DNA from: Actinomycetospora sp. NBRC 106375
GTDB taxonomy: Bacteria > Actinomycetota > Actinomycetes > Mycobacteriales > Pseudonocardiaceae
Assembly: GCF_030269665.1 (NCBI RefSeq)
Contig: NZ_BSTS01000002.1
Location: forward strand, 62,001-126,000
Direction: 5' to 3'
Length of the DNA stretch: 64,000 nt
Each line of letters opens with the position of its first letter. Position 1 is the stretch's first letter. This document shows, piece by piece, positions 36,808-44,670 of this stretch. The translations under genes were made by a program, and so were the position numbers. Under the pieces are notes generated by a model, which had not been told where the DNA came from, ran no database searches, and saw only the letters and a list, made by a program, of their open reading frames with translations.

Positions 36808-37689
36808 ATGGCGAGCGTGATCCCCGGCAAGGCCCTGGCGCCGAAGGCGCTGGTCGCCGAGCTGTCGAAGCCCGGCCCGTACCCGGTGCTGCGCGGTGAG
36901 CTCGCCCTGGTGGGCCTGCCGGGCGTCGTGTTCGCCCCGCAGACGGGCACCGGCCTGCCCGCCGTGGCGTTCGCGCACGACTGGCTCCAGCCCGCCGCCC
37001 GCTACCTCGGCCTGCTGCGTCACCTGGCGTCCTGGGGCATCGTCGCGGCCGCGCCGGACACCCAGCGCGGCCCGTTCGGGTCCCACCGCGCCCTCGCCCA
37101 CGACCTGCGCACCGCGCTCGGCATCTGCTCCGGGGTGCGTCTCGGCGGCACGGCCCGCGGCGCGGCGGTGAGCGTCGACCCCGGCAAGCTCGGCGTCGCC
37201 GGGCACGGGATGGGCGCCGGGTCGGCCGTGCTCGCCGCCGCGGTGCCGGCCACCGACACCCGCGTGCAGGCGGTCGGCGAGCCGTACTGGGAGGTCGGCC
37301 ACGGCGTCGCGCTCCAGGCGGTCGCGACGATCGCAGTCACCGACACGCGGCCCTCGGCGGTCGAGGCGGCCCGCGCCGTGCACCTGCCGGGCATGCACCT
37401 CGGCTTCGGCAAGGACCTCGTCTCGCCGCCCGGCGCCGGCGCGGAGCTGCTCGACAAAGCCTGGGCGGGCGAGTCGTCGCTGCGCACGGTGAAGAAGGCC
37501 ACCCACCTCGGGCTGCTCGAGGGCCGGCACTGGTCAGACGTCCTGCTCGACGGCAAGGGCGAACCCGCGACGCGCACGCTGGTGCGCGCGCTGCTGACCG
37601 GCTTCCTGCTGGACCGCCTCGGCGGTGATTCCCGCTACGCCGCGGCGTTCGACGGCGCGGTCAAGGGGACCGAGGTCCACTCCGCCTGA
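36808..37689 (+). CDS. alpha/beta-hydrolase-fold protein lacking the nucleophile serine
   Basis: The 293-residue protein resembles dienelactone-hydrolase or chlorophyllase-type folds. The oxyanion-side sequence VAFAHDWLQPAARYLGLLRHLASWGIVAAAPDTQ is intact. The nucleophile elbow reads LGVAGHGMGAGSA, so residue 134 is glycine where a GxSxG serine is expected. A histidine in KATHLGLLEGRHW is at the position of the catalytic histidine. It is therefore either a non-catalytic member or uses another residue. ATG 36808 follows a leaderless -10. Its 3' end overlaps the next minus-strand gene by 29 bp. The function is unknown. Confidence 0.85.
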   Translation: MASVIPGKALAPKALVAELSKPGPYPVLRGELALVGLPGVVFAPQTGTGLPAVAFAHDWLQPAARYLGLLRHLASWGIVAAAPDTQRGPFGSHRALAHDLRTALGICSGVRLGGTARGAAVSVDPGKLGVAGHGMGAGSAVLAAAVPATDTRVQAVGEPYWEVGHGVALQAVATIAVTDTRPSAVEAARAVHLPGMHLGFGKDLVSPPGAGAELLDKAWAGESSLRTVKKATHLGLLEGRHWSDVLLDGKGEPATRTLVRALLTGFLLDRLGGDSRYAAAFDGAVKGTEVHSA

Positions 37690-38422
37690 CCGCCGCACCG
37701 GACGCGCTGCCGGCGGCGAGCCGCTCCCGGACCCGCGCCCCGGCCTCGCGCCCGGCCGTCCGGCTGCGGCGGGCGGCCGCGAGGAACACCGCCAGCCGCT
37801 CCTCGAGGTCGGCCGCCCACGTCCGCAGCGGCCGCTCCACCGACGGGTCGGTACGCACCGCGGCGAGCATCGCGTCGACCTGGGCCGGGTGCAGCCCGCC
37901 GACGGGGTCGGCCGGGCGGACCGCGGCGGCGCCGGCGGCCAGGTCGCGCACCGCGGCGGCCACCTGCCCCGCGGCGGCCTCGAAGACGTCGGCGGTGTCC
38001 CCGAGCTCGGCGACCAGCCCGTGCGCGGACCGCGCGAGCGCGGACACCCGCTGCTGCACGGCGTCGGCGGACGGCCCCGCCCACGTGTCCCAGAGCGGCC
38101 CGAGGTCCTCGGCGGTGTCGATGTGCTGGCGGCGCACCAGCGTCACGGCCTCGCGCAGCGCGTCGGCCTGCCCGGCGAGCGCCGCGGGGTCGGGCAGGTC
38201 GCGGGCGTCGGTCCCGGCGCGCGCGACGGTCGCGGGGTCGGTGTCCGGACCCGACGGGACGCCCCGCCAGCGTGGCGGCAGCGCGGCCCAGCGCGACAGC
38301 CCGCCGGTGAGGACCCCGACCGCGGCGTCGACCGCGGCGAGGAGGGCGGCGCGGGGCGGTCCCGCGACGTCGACCGGACCGGCCGCGGGGACGAGCCGGA
38401 GCGGGCGGTCGGGCCCGGTCAC
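37661..38422 (-). CDS. helical WXG-like protein of unknown function, possible type VII substrate
   Basis: The 253-residue protein is mostly alpha-helical and rich in Ala, Arg and Asp. The middle segment LWDTWAGPSADAVQQRVSALARSAHGLVAELGDTADVFEAAAGQV resembles WXG100/PPE-like helical hairpins, with W-x-G followed by an amphipathic heptad pattern. GTG 38422 overlaps the stop of the upstream 128-residue gene (GTGA). The ESX-4-type locus is 3.3 kb away, so export is conceivable. No signal peptide or transmembrane helix is visible. It overlaps the convergent hydrolase-like gene by 29 bp. Confidence 0.72.
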   Translation of the reverse strand: MTGPDRPLRLVPAAGPVDVAGPPRAALLAAVDAAVGVLTGGLSRWAALPPRWRGVPSGPDTDPATVARAGTDARDLPDPAALAGQADALREAVTLVRRQHIDTAEDLGPLWDTWAGPSADAVQQRVSALARSAHGLVAELGDTADVFEAAAGQVAAAVRDLAAGAAAVRPADPVGGLHPAQVDAMLAAVRTDPSVERPLRTWAADLEERLAVFLAAARRSRTAGREAGARVRERLAAGSASGAAVRRSGPRSP

Positions 38423-38805
38423 CCGAGGCTGCGCGGGCCGGGACGGGGCGCGGTGCCCGGGTCGGTGCCGGCGGACGGGGAGCCGGGATGCTCGGCCCCG
38501 GCGGCCGCGAGGTGCTCGGCGAGGGCGTCGACCTCGCCGGCGTGCGCGCGGAGCAGGGCCACCGCGGAGAGGGTGCCGTCGCCGGGCTCCTCGCCCGAGA
38601 TCCCGCCCGGCGCCCCGCCCGCGCCGACGCTGAGCCGGTCGGCGAGACGGTGCAGGTCGCGGGCGCGGCCCGTGACGGCCTCGACGACCTCGGGGAGGTC
38701 GGCGGGCGAGCCCTCGGCCTCGTCGGTGAGGTCGGCGTCGGCGTCGACACCGGCGAGGAGGTCGTCGATCGGGGCAGCGCCGCGGGCGGGCGGGAACGAG
38801 TCCAT
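38419..38805 (-). CDS. small acidic helical protein coupled to the WXG-like gene
   Basis: The 128-residue acidic protein starts at ATG 38805 after GGAGGAC and is coupled to the downstream gene by GTGA. Two helical stretches ([21 protein letters not shown] and LLRAHAGEVDALAEHLAAAG) suggest a helical hairpin, with a proline/serine-rich tail. Size, pairing and position near an ESX locus recall paired WXG100-like or chaperone-substrate genes; this is inference. No family is recognised. Confidence 0.7.
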   Translation of the reverse strand: MDSFPPARGAAPIDDLLAGVDADADLTDEAEGSPADLPEVVEAVTGRARDLHRLADRLSVGAGGAPGGISGEEPGDGTLSAVALLRAHAGEVDALAEHLAAAGAEHPGSPSAGTDPGTAPRPGPRSLG

Positions 38806-39073
38806 CCGCGTCCTCCGCATCCGGCCCGCGCTGGCGCGGGACACCCACCGACGTCCTCGTCCCGCCCCCGGTCGGCCGGTGGACCGACGTGGTGCCAGGA
38901 CCGCGGGACCACCGTCAGGTTAACGCCTGGCGGCGGGGCCGGGGGCCGGAACCCGGTACCGCCACGACCGGAGACGGCGATCGGCACCGTGGCGGCGCCC
39001 GCCGTCACCACCGTCGCCACTCGGCGTCGCGGACCGGTCGCACAGCGCAGCCGACCCGGCCCTCGGGACCGTC
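38806..39073. other. intergenic region between glmM and the helical gene pair
   Basis: No gene is seen in these 268 bp. A minus-strand TTAACCT (AGGTTAA on plus, 38917-38923) about 110 bp before ATG 38805 is the least GC-rich patch and a plausible -10 for the pair. No strong terminator for glmM was found. Confidence 0.45.
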
Positions 39074-40489
39074 TCAGCGGACGGCGGACACCAGCCCGGC
39101 GAGGCGGTCGGCGACCTCGCCCGCGATCTCCTGGGTCGGGGCCTCGACCATGACCCGCACGAGCTGCTCGGTGCCGGAGGGGCGCAGGAGCACCCGGCCG
39201 CGGCCCGCGAGCTCGGCCTCGGCCTCGGCCACCGCGTCGGTGACCGCGGGGGACGCGCCGACCGCGGTCTTGTCGACCACGGGCACGTTGACCAGCACCT
39301 GCGGGAGCCGGGTCATGACCCCGGCGAGCTCGCCGAGCGTCCGCCCGCTCTGCGCGATCCGGGCCATCAGGCGCAGCGCGGTGAGCAGGCCGTCGCCGGT
39401 CGTGGCGTGGCCCGGCAGCACGACGTGCCCGGACTGCTCGCCGCCGAGGGAGAAGCCGCCGGCGCGCAGCTCCTCGAGGACGTAGCGGTCGCCCACGGCC
39501 GTCGTGCGCAGCGAGACCCCGGCCTCGTCCATGGCGAGGTGGAGCCCGAGGTTGCTCATGACGGTGACGACGAGCGTGCCGTCGGCGAGCTCGCCGCGCT
39601 CGAGGAGGTCGAGCGCGAGGATCGCGAGGATCTGGTCGCCGTCGACGACGCTGCCGTCGGCGGCCACCGCGAGGCACCGGTCGGCGTCGCCGTCGTGGGC
39701 GATGCCGAGGTCCGCGCCGTGCTCGACGACGGCACGGGCGAGCACGTCCATGTGCGTGGAGCCGACGCCGTCGTTGATGTTCCAGCCGTCGGGCTCGGCG
39801 TGCAGCGGCGTGACCCGGGCCCCGGCCGCCGCGTAGGCCCGCGGGGCCGCGGCCGACGCGGCGCCGTGCGCGCAGTCGACGACGACGTGCAGGCCCCGCA
39901 GCGGGGTCGGTGTGGCGCCCGCGAGGTGGGCGACGTAGCGCTCGAGGGCGTCGGGGACGTCGCGCACCCGGCCGATGTCCCGGCCGGTGGGCCGGGCCGT
40001 GGCGCCGATCGGGGCCCCGCTGTCGGCGGCGCGCACGTGCGCCTCGATCTCGTCCTCCACCGCGTCGGGCAGCTTGTGGCCGCCGGCGGCGAAGAGCTTG
40101 ATGCCGTTGTCGGGCATCGGGTTGTGCGACGCGGAGATCATGACGCCGAGGTCGGCATCGAACTCCCCGGTCAGGAACGCCACGGCGGGCGTCGGCAGGA
40201 CACCGACGCGGAGCACGTCCGCGCCGGCCGCGCTGAGCCCGGCGGTGACCGCCGCCTCGAGCATCTCGCCGCTCGCGCGGGGGTCGCGGCCCACGACCGC
40301 GAGCGGACGCGTGGTCGCGCCCCGTCGACCCCCGGCGCGGGCGTGCTCGGCGAGTACACCCGCGGCCGCCGCGGAGACCGCGGTCGCCAACTCGGGCGAG
40401 AGGTCGGCGTTGGCCAGGCCCCGGACACCGTCGGTGCCGAAGAGTCGATGGGTCGGGCTCCGCTCCGCTGCGCCTCCCGAGCTCCCCAT
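39074..40489 (-). CDS. glmM: phosphoglucosamine mutase
   Basis: The 471-residue enzyme isomerises glucosamine-6-phosphate to glucosamine-1-phosphate, following glmS in UDP-GlcNAc synthesis. Motifs are [13 protein letters not shown], the phosphoserine loop [19 protein letters not shown], the metal-binding [11 protein letters not shown], the sugar-binding [10 protein letters not shown] and the phosphate-binding [17 protein letters not shown] 40489 overlaps the rpsI stop (ATGA), and the extra serine/glycine-rich residues before RLFGTDG are unusual but in frame. The order rplM-rpsI-glmM is conserved in actinobacteria. Confidence 0.96.
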   Translation of the reverse strand: MGSSGGAAERSPTHRLFGTDGVRGLANADLSPELATAVSAAAAGVLAEHARAGGRRGATTRPLAVVGRDPRASGEMLEAAVTAGLSAAGADVLRVGVLPTPAVAFLTGEFDADLGVMISASHNPMPDNGIKLFAAGGHKLPDAVEDEIEAHVRAADSGAPIGATARPTGRDIGRVRDVPDALERYVAHLAGATPTPLRGLHVVVDCAHGAASAAAPRAYAAAGARVTPLHAEPDGWNINDGVGSTHMDVLARAVVEHGADLGIAHDGDADRCLAVAADGSVVDGDQILAILALDLLERGELADGTLVVTVMSNLGLHLAMDEAGVSLRTTAVGDRYVLEELRAGGFSLGGEQSGHVVLPGHATTGDGLLTALRLMARIAQSGRTLGELAGVMTRLPQVLVNVPVVDKTAVGASPAVTDAVAEAEAELAGRGRVLLRPSGTEQLVRVMVEAPTQEIAGEVADRLAGLVSAVR

Positions 40490-41175
40490 CAGCGCTTCGA
40501 GTACTGGGGCGCCTTCCGGGCCTTCTTCAGGCCGTACTTCTTGCGCTCCGTCGCCCGCGCGTCGCGGGTGAGGAAGCCGGCCTTCTTGAGGCCCGGACGG
40601 TCGTCCGGGTCGACCTCGACGAGGGCCCGGGCGAGGGCGAGGCGCAGGGCGCCCGCCTGGCCCGACGTGCCGCCGCCGGTGAGGGTGGCGTGGACGTCGA
40701 ACTGCTCGGTGCGCTCGGTGGTGACCAGGGGCTCGCGGATGAGCTGCTGGTGCACCTTGTTCGGGAAGTACTCCTCGAACGCCTTCTTGTTGCACACGAT
40801 GCGCCCGGTGCCGGAGACGAGGCGCACGCGCACGATCGCCTCCTTGCGGCGGCCCACGGTCTGCACGGGGCGGTCGATGGCGGCGAACACCGGCGCGGGG
40901 GCGGTGTCGCCGAAGACGTCGGCGTCCGTGTCCGTGTCGGCGTCCGTGTCGGCGTCCGTCTCGGCGTCCGTCTCGGCGTCGGTATCGCCGACCTCGACGT
41001 CGGCGAGGACCTCGCCGCCGTCCGCTGCGTCGTCCGCGGTGACTGGGTCATCCGTGGCGGAGACCGGGGTGCCGCCGACGGCGCCCTCGGGCAGGTCGGC
41101 CGCCTCGGCGAGCGTCTGCGCGGCGTCGTTGTCGGCGACCTCGGGCAGGTCGGTGGAGTCGTCGGGGCTGGTCAC
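40489..41175 (-). CDS. rpsI: 30S ribosomal protein S9 with a long acidic N-terminal extension
   Basis: The 228-residue protein has the S9 core in its last 130 residues ([46 protein letters not shown], ending [14 protein letters not shown], whose basic tail reaches the P site). The first about 100 residues are strongly acidic, including a run of Asp-Thr-Asp/Ala-Glu-Thr repeats (about residues 63-86) encoded by tandem DNA repeats. GTG 41175 overlaps the rplM stop. Actinobacterial S9 often has a short acidic leader; this one is long. A start just before the core would drop the extension, but no good ribosome-binding site was seen there. Confidence 0.93.
   Translation of the reverse strand: MTSPDDSTDLPEVADNDAAQTLAEAADLPEGAVGGTPVSATDDPVTADDAADGGEVLADVEVGDTDAETDAETDADTDADTDTDADVFGDTAPAPVFAAIDRPVQTVGRRKEAIVRVRLVSGTGRIVCNKKAFEEYFPNKVHQQLIREPLVTTERTEQFDVHATLTGGGTSGQAGALRLALARALVEVDPDDRPGLKKAGFLTRDARATERKKYGLKKARKAPQYSKR
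40918..40986. repeat. short tandem repeats inside rpsI
   Basis: Units built on GTCGGCGTCCGT and GTCTCGGCGTCC repeat across about 69 bp and encode the Asp-Thr-Asp-Ala repeats of the S9 N-terminal extension. Copy number is likely to vary without breaking the frame. Confidence 0.75.
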
Positions 41176-41615
41176 TGGCTCACCTGTCGAATCTCGTACG
41201 GCACCGGCTTCTGCGCGGCGTGGGGGTGCTCGGGGCCCGCGTAGACCTTGAGCTTGCTGCCCATGGCCCGGCCCAGCCGGTTCTTCGGGAGCATGCCCTT
41301 GATGGCCTTCTCGACCAGCCGCGCGGGGAAGCGCTCGAGCTCCTCGCCCACCGTGCGGGCCTTGAGTCCGCCCGGGTAGCCACTGTGGTGGTAGACGAAG
41401 CGGTCGTCGCGCTTGCTCCCGGTGAGGGCGATCTTCTCCGCGTTCACGATGATCACGAAGTCACCGGTGTCGACGTGCGGCGCGTACGTGGGCTTGTGCT
41501 TGCCCCGCAGCAGCGTGGCGCTCTGGCTGGCCAGGCGCCCGAGGACGACGTCGGACGCGTCGATGACGTGCCAGGCGCGATCGATGTCGCCTGGCTTCGG
41601 ACTGAACGTGCGCAC
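41172..41615 (-). CDS. rplM: 50S ribosomal protein L13
   Basis: The 147-residue protein matches L13 length. It opens [30 protein letters not shown] and contains [29 protein letters not shown] and the [21 protein letters not shown] signature. GTG 41615 is chosen over a start 13 codons upstream because it gives the family length. It is first in the rplM-rpsI-glmM operon, with GTGA overlap to rpsI. Confidence 0.96.
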   Translation of the reverse strand: MRTFSPKPGDIDRAWHVIDASDVVLGRLASQSATLLRGKHKPTYAPHVDTGDFVIIVNAEKIALTGSKRDDRFVYHHSGYPGGLKARTVGEELERFPARLVEKAIKGMLPKNRLGRAMGSKLKVYAGPEHPHAAQKPVPYEIRQVSQ

Positions 41616-41710
41616 GGAAGCTACCTCGTCACGGACGGCTGGGCGGTTCGGCACGGGGGCCGACGTGTGTGGTCGAGCGGGCGCGGGCGTACACCGCGCA
41701 ACGATCCTCC

Positions 41711-41716
41711 AGGGTA
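41711..41716 (-). promoter_or_regulatory. candidate -10 element of the rplM-rpsI operon
   Basis: TACCCT on the minus strand lies about 95 nt before the rplM GTG. The intervening leader is long enough for autogenous control, but no clear structure was resolved. Confidence 0.45.
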
Positions 41717-41757
41717 CGCGTCCCCTCCCCCCCGCACCTCGACCACCCCCTCGGGCC

Positions 41758-42042
41758 TCAGGCGAACATGTTCCGCACCTGGTTCTCGGTGTTCTGGTAG
41801 TTGGCGTTGACCGCGCCCGTCCGCGTCCCGATCTGCGCGAGCAGGGCCTTCATGTCCTCCCACGACGTGCGGATCTGCTGCTGGCGCTGCCGGTAGAAGT
41901 CGGAGGCGGCGCCGTCCCAGACGCTCAGCTGGGCGATCGCGCCGTCGAGGTCGGCCAGTTCCTGCTCGATCGCCGACGCGCCGCGGGCGATGTTCGCCTG
42001 CGCCCCCTCGATCTCGCCGAACGACACCCGGATCTCGCTCAT
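41758..42042 (-). CDS. WXG100 family protein (EsxT-like)
   Basis: The 94-residue protein opens [36 protein letters not shown] and has the W-x-G turn [18 protein letters not shown] between two long helices, ending [14 protein letters not shown]. It lies next to rplM, as esxT (Rv3444c) does in M. tuberculosis ESX-4. It should form a heterodimer with the adjacent WXG100 protein, 26 nt away, and be secreted through EccC. The strict C-terminal YxxxD/E export signal is not obvious; the sequence YQNTE provides a possible match. Confidence 0.9.
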   Translation of the reverse strand: MSEIRVSFGEIEGAQANIARGASAIEQELADLDGAIAQLSVWDGAASDFYRQRQQQIRTSWEDMKALLAQIGTRTGAVNANYQNTENQVRNMFA

Positions 42043-42068
42043 GAGGACTCCCTTCTCTCCCTGGTCGA

Positions 42069-42452
42069 TCAGAGGTACTGGCCGAGGCCGCCGGCCTGCG
42101 GCGGCGTCGCGGCCCCGCCGCCGCTGCCGGCCGGACCGCCCGCACCGTCGGTGCCGCCGAGCTGGGCGAACGCCTGCCGGTTGTCCTCGTCCGAGGCGGC
42201 GTAGGTGCGCCCGGACCGGCCGACCTTCGCCGCGATCTCGTCGAGCGCGGTGTTGATGCGTGTCGCGTCCTCGTTCCACCGCACCATCAGCTGCTGGAAC
42301 GCCGCCGAACCCTGACCCCGCCACGTCCCGGCCAGCGGCGCGAGCTGCGACTGCAGCGTGCCCATGTGGCCCTGCATGCCCTGCTTGATGTCCTGGATGC
42401 GGTGGGCGACGCCCAGCATCGCGTCGGTCTCGGTGCCGAACTGACCGGTCAT
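42069..42452 (-). CDS. WXG100 family protein with a Gly-rich tail (EsxU-like)
   Basis: The 127-residue protein starts MTGQFGTETDAMLGVAHRIQDIKQGMQGHMG, has the turn LAGTWRGQGSAAFQQLMVRW (W-x-G), and is longer than usual because of a Gly/Ala-rich tail (GGPAGSGGGAATPPQAGGLGQYL). A YAASDED motif follows the second helix (Y-x3-D/E), the type VII export signal, and fits this partner carrying it. ATG 42452 has CGAGGGAGCGACGG upstream. It is the likely partner of the adjacent EsxT-like protein. Confidence 0.9.
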   Translation of the reverse strand: MTGQFGTETDAMLGVAHRIQDIKQGMQGHMGTLQSQLAPLAGTWRGQGSAAFQQLMVRWNEDATRINTALDEIAAKVGRSGRTYAASDEDNRQAFAQLGGTDGAGGPAGSGGGAATPPQAGGLGQYL

Positions 42453-42543
42453 CCGTCGCTCCCTCGTGTGCTCGGTGCGGATCGAGCATGACGACCGGCC
42501 GCGGGGCGTGGTGGCCGTTTGGGAGAACTCGCGGGGCGGCTCG

Positions 42544-44670
42544 TCAGCCGGCGGGCTCCAGCGTCTCCACCACCTGCGCGCAGGCCGCCAGCACCCGTCG
42601 GGCGTCCGCGTCGTCGGTGCCGTGGCGACAGCCGACGCTGACCATCGACGGTGGCGACAGCACGACGAACCAGTCGACCCGGACCCCCGGCGCCGGGTCC
42701 TGGCGGTAGCGGGCGACGTCGCGCCCGCCGAGCTCGGCCTGCGGCTCGTAGCCGGACACGGGGTCCCCGGCGGCGCGGGCGGCCTCGTACTGGGAGGCGA
42801 GCTGCGCGCGGGCCCGGTCCGGGTCCGCGGCGGCCGCGGGGTCGAGCGGGTTCTCCTGGACGGCCACGAGGTCGGTGCCGCGCGGGGCCCCCTGCGGACG
42901 CAGCAGGACCCGGCGGGCCGCCGCGTCGCCGCCCGCGGTGACCCAGCCCAGGGGCGCGACGAAGGTCTGGCCGCCGACGACGGTCGGCGTGCCGGCCGGG
43001 CCGCGCAGCGCACGGGCGCCGAGCACCACGCCGGTGACGAGCGCGACCACCGCCAGCAGCGCCACCACGACCGCCCCGACGCCGACCCGGCCGCGGGCGG
43101 GCGAGGGGGGGCGGGGGCGGCGGGCCGGCAGGCGGCGGCTCCCGGGGTCGACCTCGCGGACCTCCGTGTCCTCCTCGGCGCCCGGGTCGGCGCGCCGGAC
43201 CCGGCGGACCGGCAGGAGCGCCTGCGATCCCGGCGCCGTGGGCGTCAGCCAGGCCGGGGTGTCGCCGGGGGCGCCGAGATCCTCGGTGATCTCGGCGTCC
43301 GTGATCTCCGCGTCCGTGATCTCCGCGTCCGTGACCTCCGCGTCCGTGACCTCCGCGGCCCGGGCGACGGGCGGCAGCGGAGCCGTCGGCGAGTCGAGCA
43401 GCGGGCCGGGCGGCCGGTGCCACCCCGCCGTCCCCGCCGTCTCCCCCACGGCACCGGCCGCGGCGCCGAGCGCGGCACCCGCCACGGCCGCTCCCCCGGC
43501 GCGGAGTTCCGACGCCGCCCCGACGGTCTCCCCGCGCCGGGCCGCCTCGTCCTCGCGCGCCGCGACCAGCGCGCCGTGGGCGACGACCAGCCGCGGTTCC
43601 GGCGCCACGGTGGCCGGCACGCCCAGCTCCCGGTGGACGAGCGCGGCGAGCAGCGGGATCCGGGCGCCGCCGCCGGTGAGCCACACGCCGTCGAGGTGCT
43701 CGGGCCCGGCGCCCGCGTCGGCGAGGGTGTCGGCGAGCAGGTCGACCACGCCGCGCAGCGCCGGGCGGAGCACCTCGGTGAGCTCGCCGCGCGACAGCCA
43801 CGCCGCGGTCGTGCGCCCGGGGAGCGGCACCGCGGCCTGCTCGGCGTCGGAGAGCTGCTCCTTGGCGGCGCGCACGTCGTCGAGCAGCACCTGCCGGTGG
43901 CGGCGGTCGGCGAGCGTGGTGGCGGCGACGACCTCGCGGATCCGGTCCGCCTCGCGGCGTTCCTCGGGGTCGGTGGTGAACGGGTCGTCCGACAGCGCGG
44001 TCAGCAGGTGCCCGAGCAGCAGCTCGTCGGCGTCGTCGCCCCCGAAGCGGCCGTCCTCGCGCCGGGCGAGCAGCCGGGCGCCGCCGCAGCGGCCCGCGGC
44101 CGGGGCGAGCACGGCGGCCGCCGCGCCGCGGGCACCGAGGTCGAGCACGGCGAGCGACCGGCCCGGGGACGCCGACGACGCCGGGCGCATCCATGCCGCG
44201 TAGGCGGCGACGGCGACGGGTGCGGGCAGCAGCGTGAGCTCCTCGGCGAGCCCGGACCCGCCCCGGCGCAGCACCTCGCGGCGTCCGGCGTCCCAGCCGG
44301 CCGGGTGGGTCAGGACGAGGTGGCGCGGACGCCCGCCCCGCAGCAGGGGGCCGGCGCGGGCCAGGACGCCGGCGAGCACCGCACCCCAGGCCTCGGCCAC
44401 CCCGACCACGCGCGTGCCGAGCAGCAGGTCGGGCTCGTCGACCCGCAGCCGCGGCGTCGGCTCGTAGCGCGAGGGGTCCGTGGGCGCGAGCCGGCGGGCG
44501 GCCGCCCCGGCGACCAGTCCCGTCCCGTCGGCCGGCGCGAACACCGCGGCGAGGTCGACCGGCAGGTCCGCGGGGTCGACCTGAGCGACCGGGACGGGCG
44601 GCGCGACGTCGACCGCGGCGGCCACCGTCGTGACCCCCAGGTCGATCGCGACCGCCGGTGCGTCGCTCAC
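42544..44670 (-). CDS. type VII secretion-associated Hsp70-like membrane protein (Rv3446c family)
   Basis: The 708-residue protein combines an N-terminal actin/Hsp70-type ATPase fold with an ESX-associated C-terminal domain. ATP-fold motifs are VAIDLGVTTVAAAV (phosphate 1), SLAVLDLGARGAAAAVLA (phosphate 2) and DGVWLTGGGARIPLLAALV (adenosine). A low-complexity region contains a five-fold V/I-T-D-A-E repeat (coded at 43286-43360), then a transmembrane helix (VGAVVVALLAVVALVTGVVLGARAL) and the domain FVAPLGWVTAGGDAAARRVLL onward. Rv3446c of ESX-4 is the closest known relative but is much shorter. GTG 44670 overlaps the eccC stop (GTGA), so the two are coupled. A chaperone or assembly role for EccC or substrates is inference. 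Confidence 0.87.
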   Translation of the reverse strand: MSDAPAVAIDLGVTTVAAAVDVAPPVPVAQVDPADLPVDLAAVFAPADGTGLVAGAAARRLAPTDPSRYEPTPRLRVDEPDLLLGTRVVGVAEAWGAVLAGVLARAGPLLRGGRPRHLVLTHPAGWDAGRREVLRRGGSGLAEELTLLPAPVAVAAYAAWMRPASSASPGRSLAVLDLGARGAAAAVLAPAAGRCGGARLLARREDGRFGGDDADELLLGHLLTALSDDPFTTDPEERREADRIREVVAATTLADRRHRQVLLDDVRAAKEQLSDAEQAAVPLPGRTTAAWLSRGELTEVLRPALRGVVDLLADTLADAGAGPEHLDGVWLTGGGARIPLLAALVHRELGVPATVAPEPRLVVAHGALVAAREDEAARRGETVGAASELRAGGAAVAGAALGAAAGAVGETAGTAGWHRPPGPLLDSPTAPLPPVARAAEVTDAEVTDAEITDAEITDAEITEDLGAPGDTPAWLTPTAPGSQALLPVRRVRRADPGAEEDTEVREVDPGSRRLPARRPRPPSPARGRVGVGAVVVALLAVVALVTGVVLGARALRGPAGTPTVVGGQTFVAPLGWVTAGGDAAARRVLLRPQGAPRGTDLVAVQENPLDPAAAADPDRARAQLASQYEAARAAGDPVSGYEPQAELGGRDVARYRQDPAPGVRVDWFVVLSPPSMVSVGCRHGTDDADARRVLAACAQVVETLEPAG
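43286..43360. repeat. 15-bp tandem repeat (5 copies) inside the Hsp70-like ESX gene
   Basis: Five units, each a variant of GTGATCTCCGCGTCC, run head to tail and encode the V/I-T-D-A-E pentapeptide repeat. Changes in copy number keep the frame, so linker length could vary between strains. Confidence 0.9.

Noticed and set aside
34807-36808. glmS ribozyme or riboswitch
   Set aside because: The -10 element is 7 nt from the glmS start, leaving no leader; glmS ribozymes are known mainly from Firmicutes.
41616-41654. 13-residue N-terminal extension of L13
   Set aside because: The family length and the start [15 protein letters not shown] favour GTG 41615.
42544-44670. Classifying the ESX Hsp70-like protein as DnaK
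   Set aside because: There is no substrate-binding domain of DnaK, and it has a transmembrane helix plus an ESX-associated domain.
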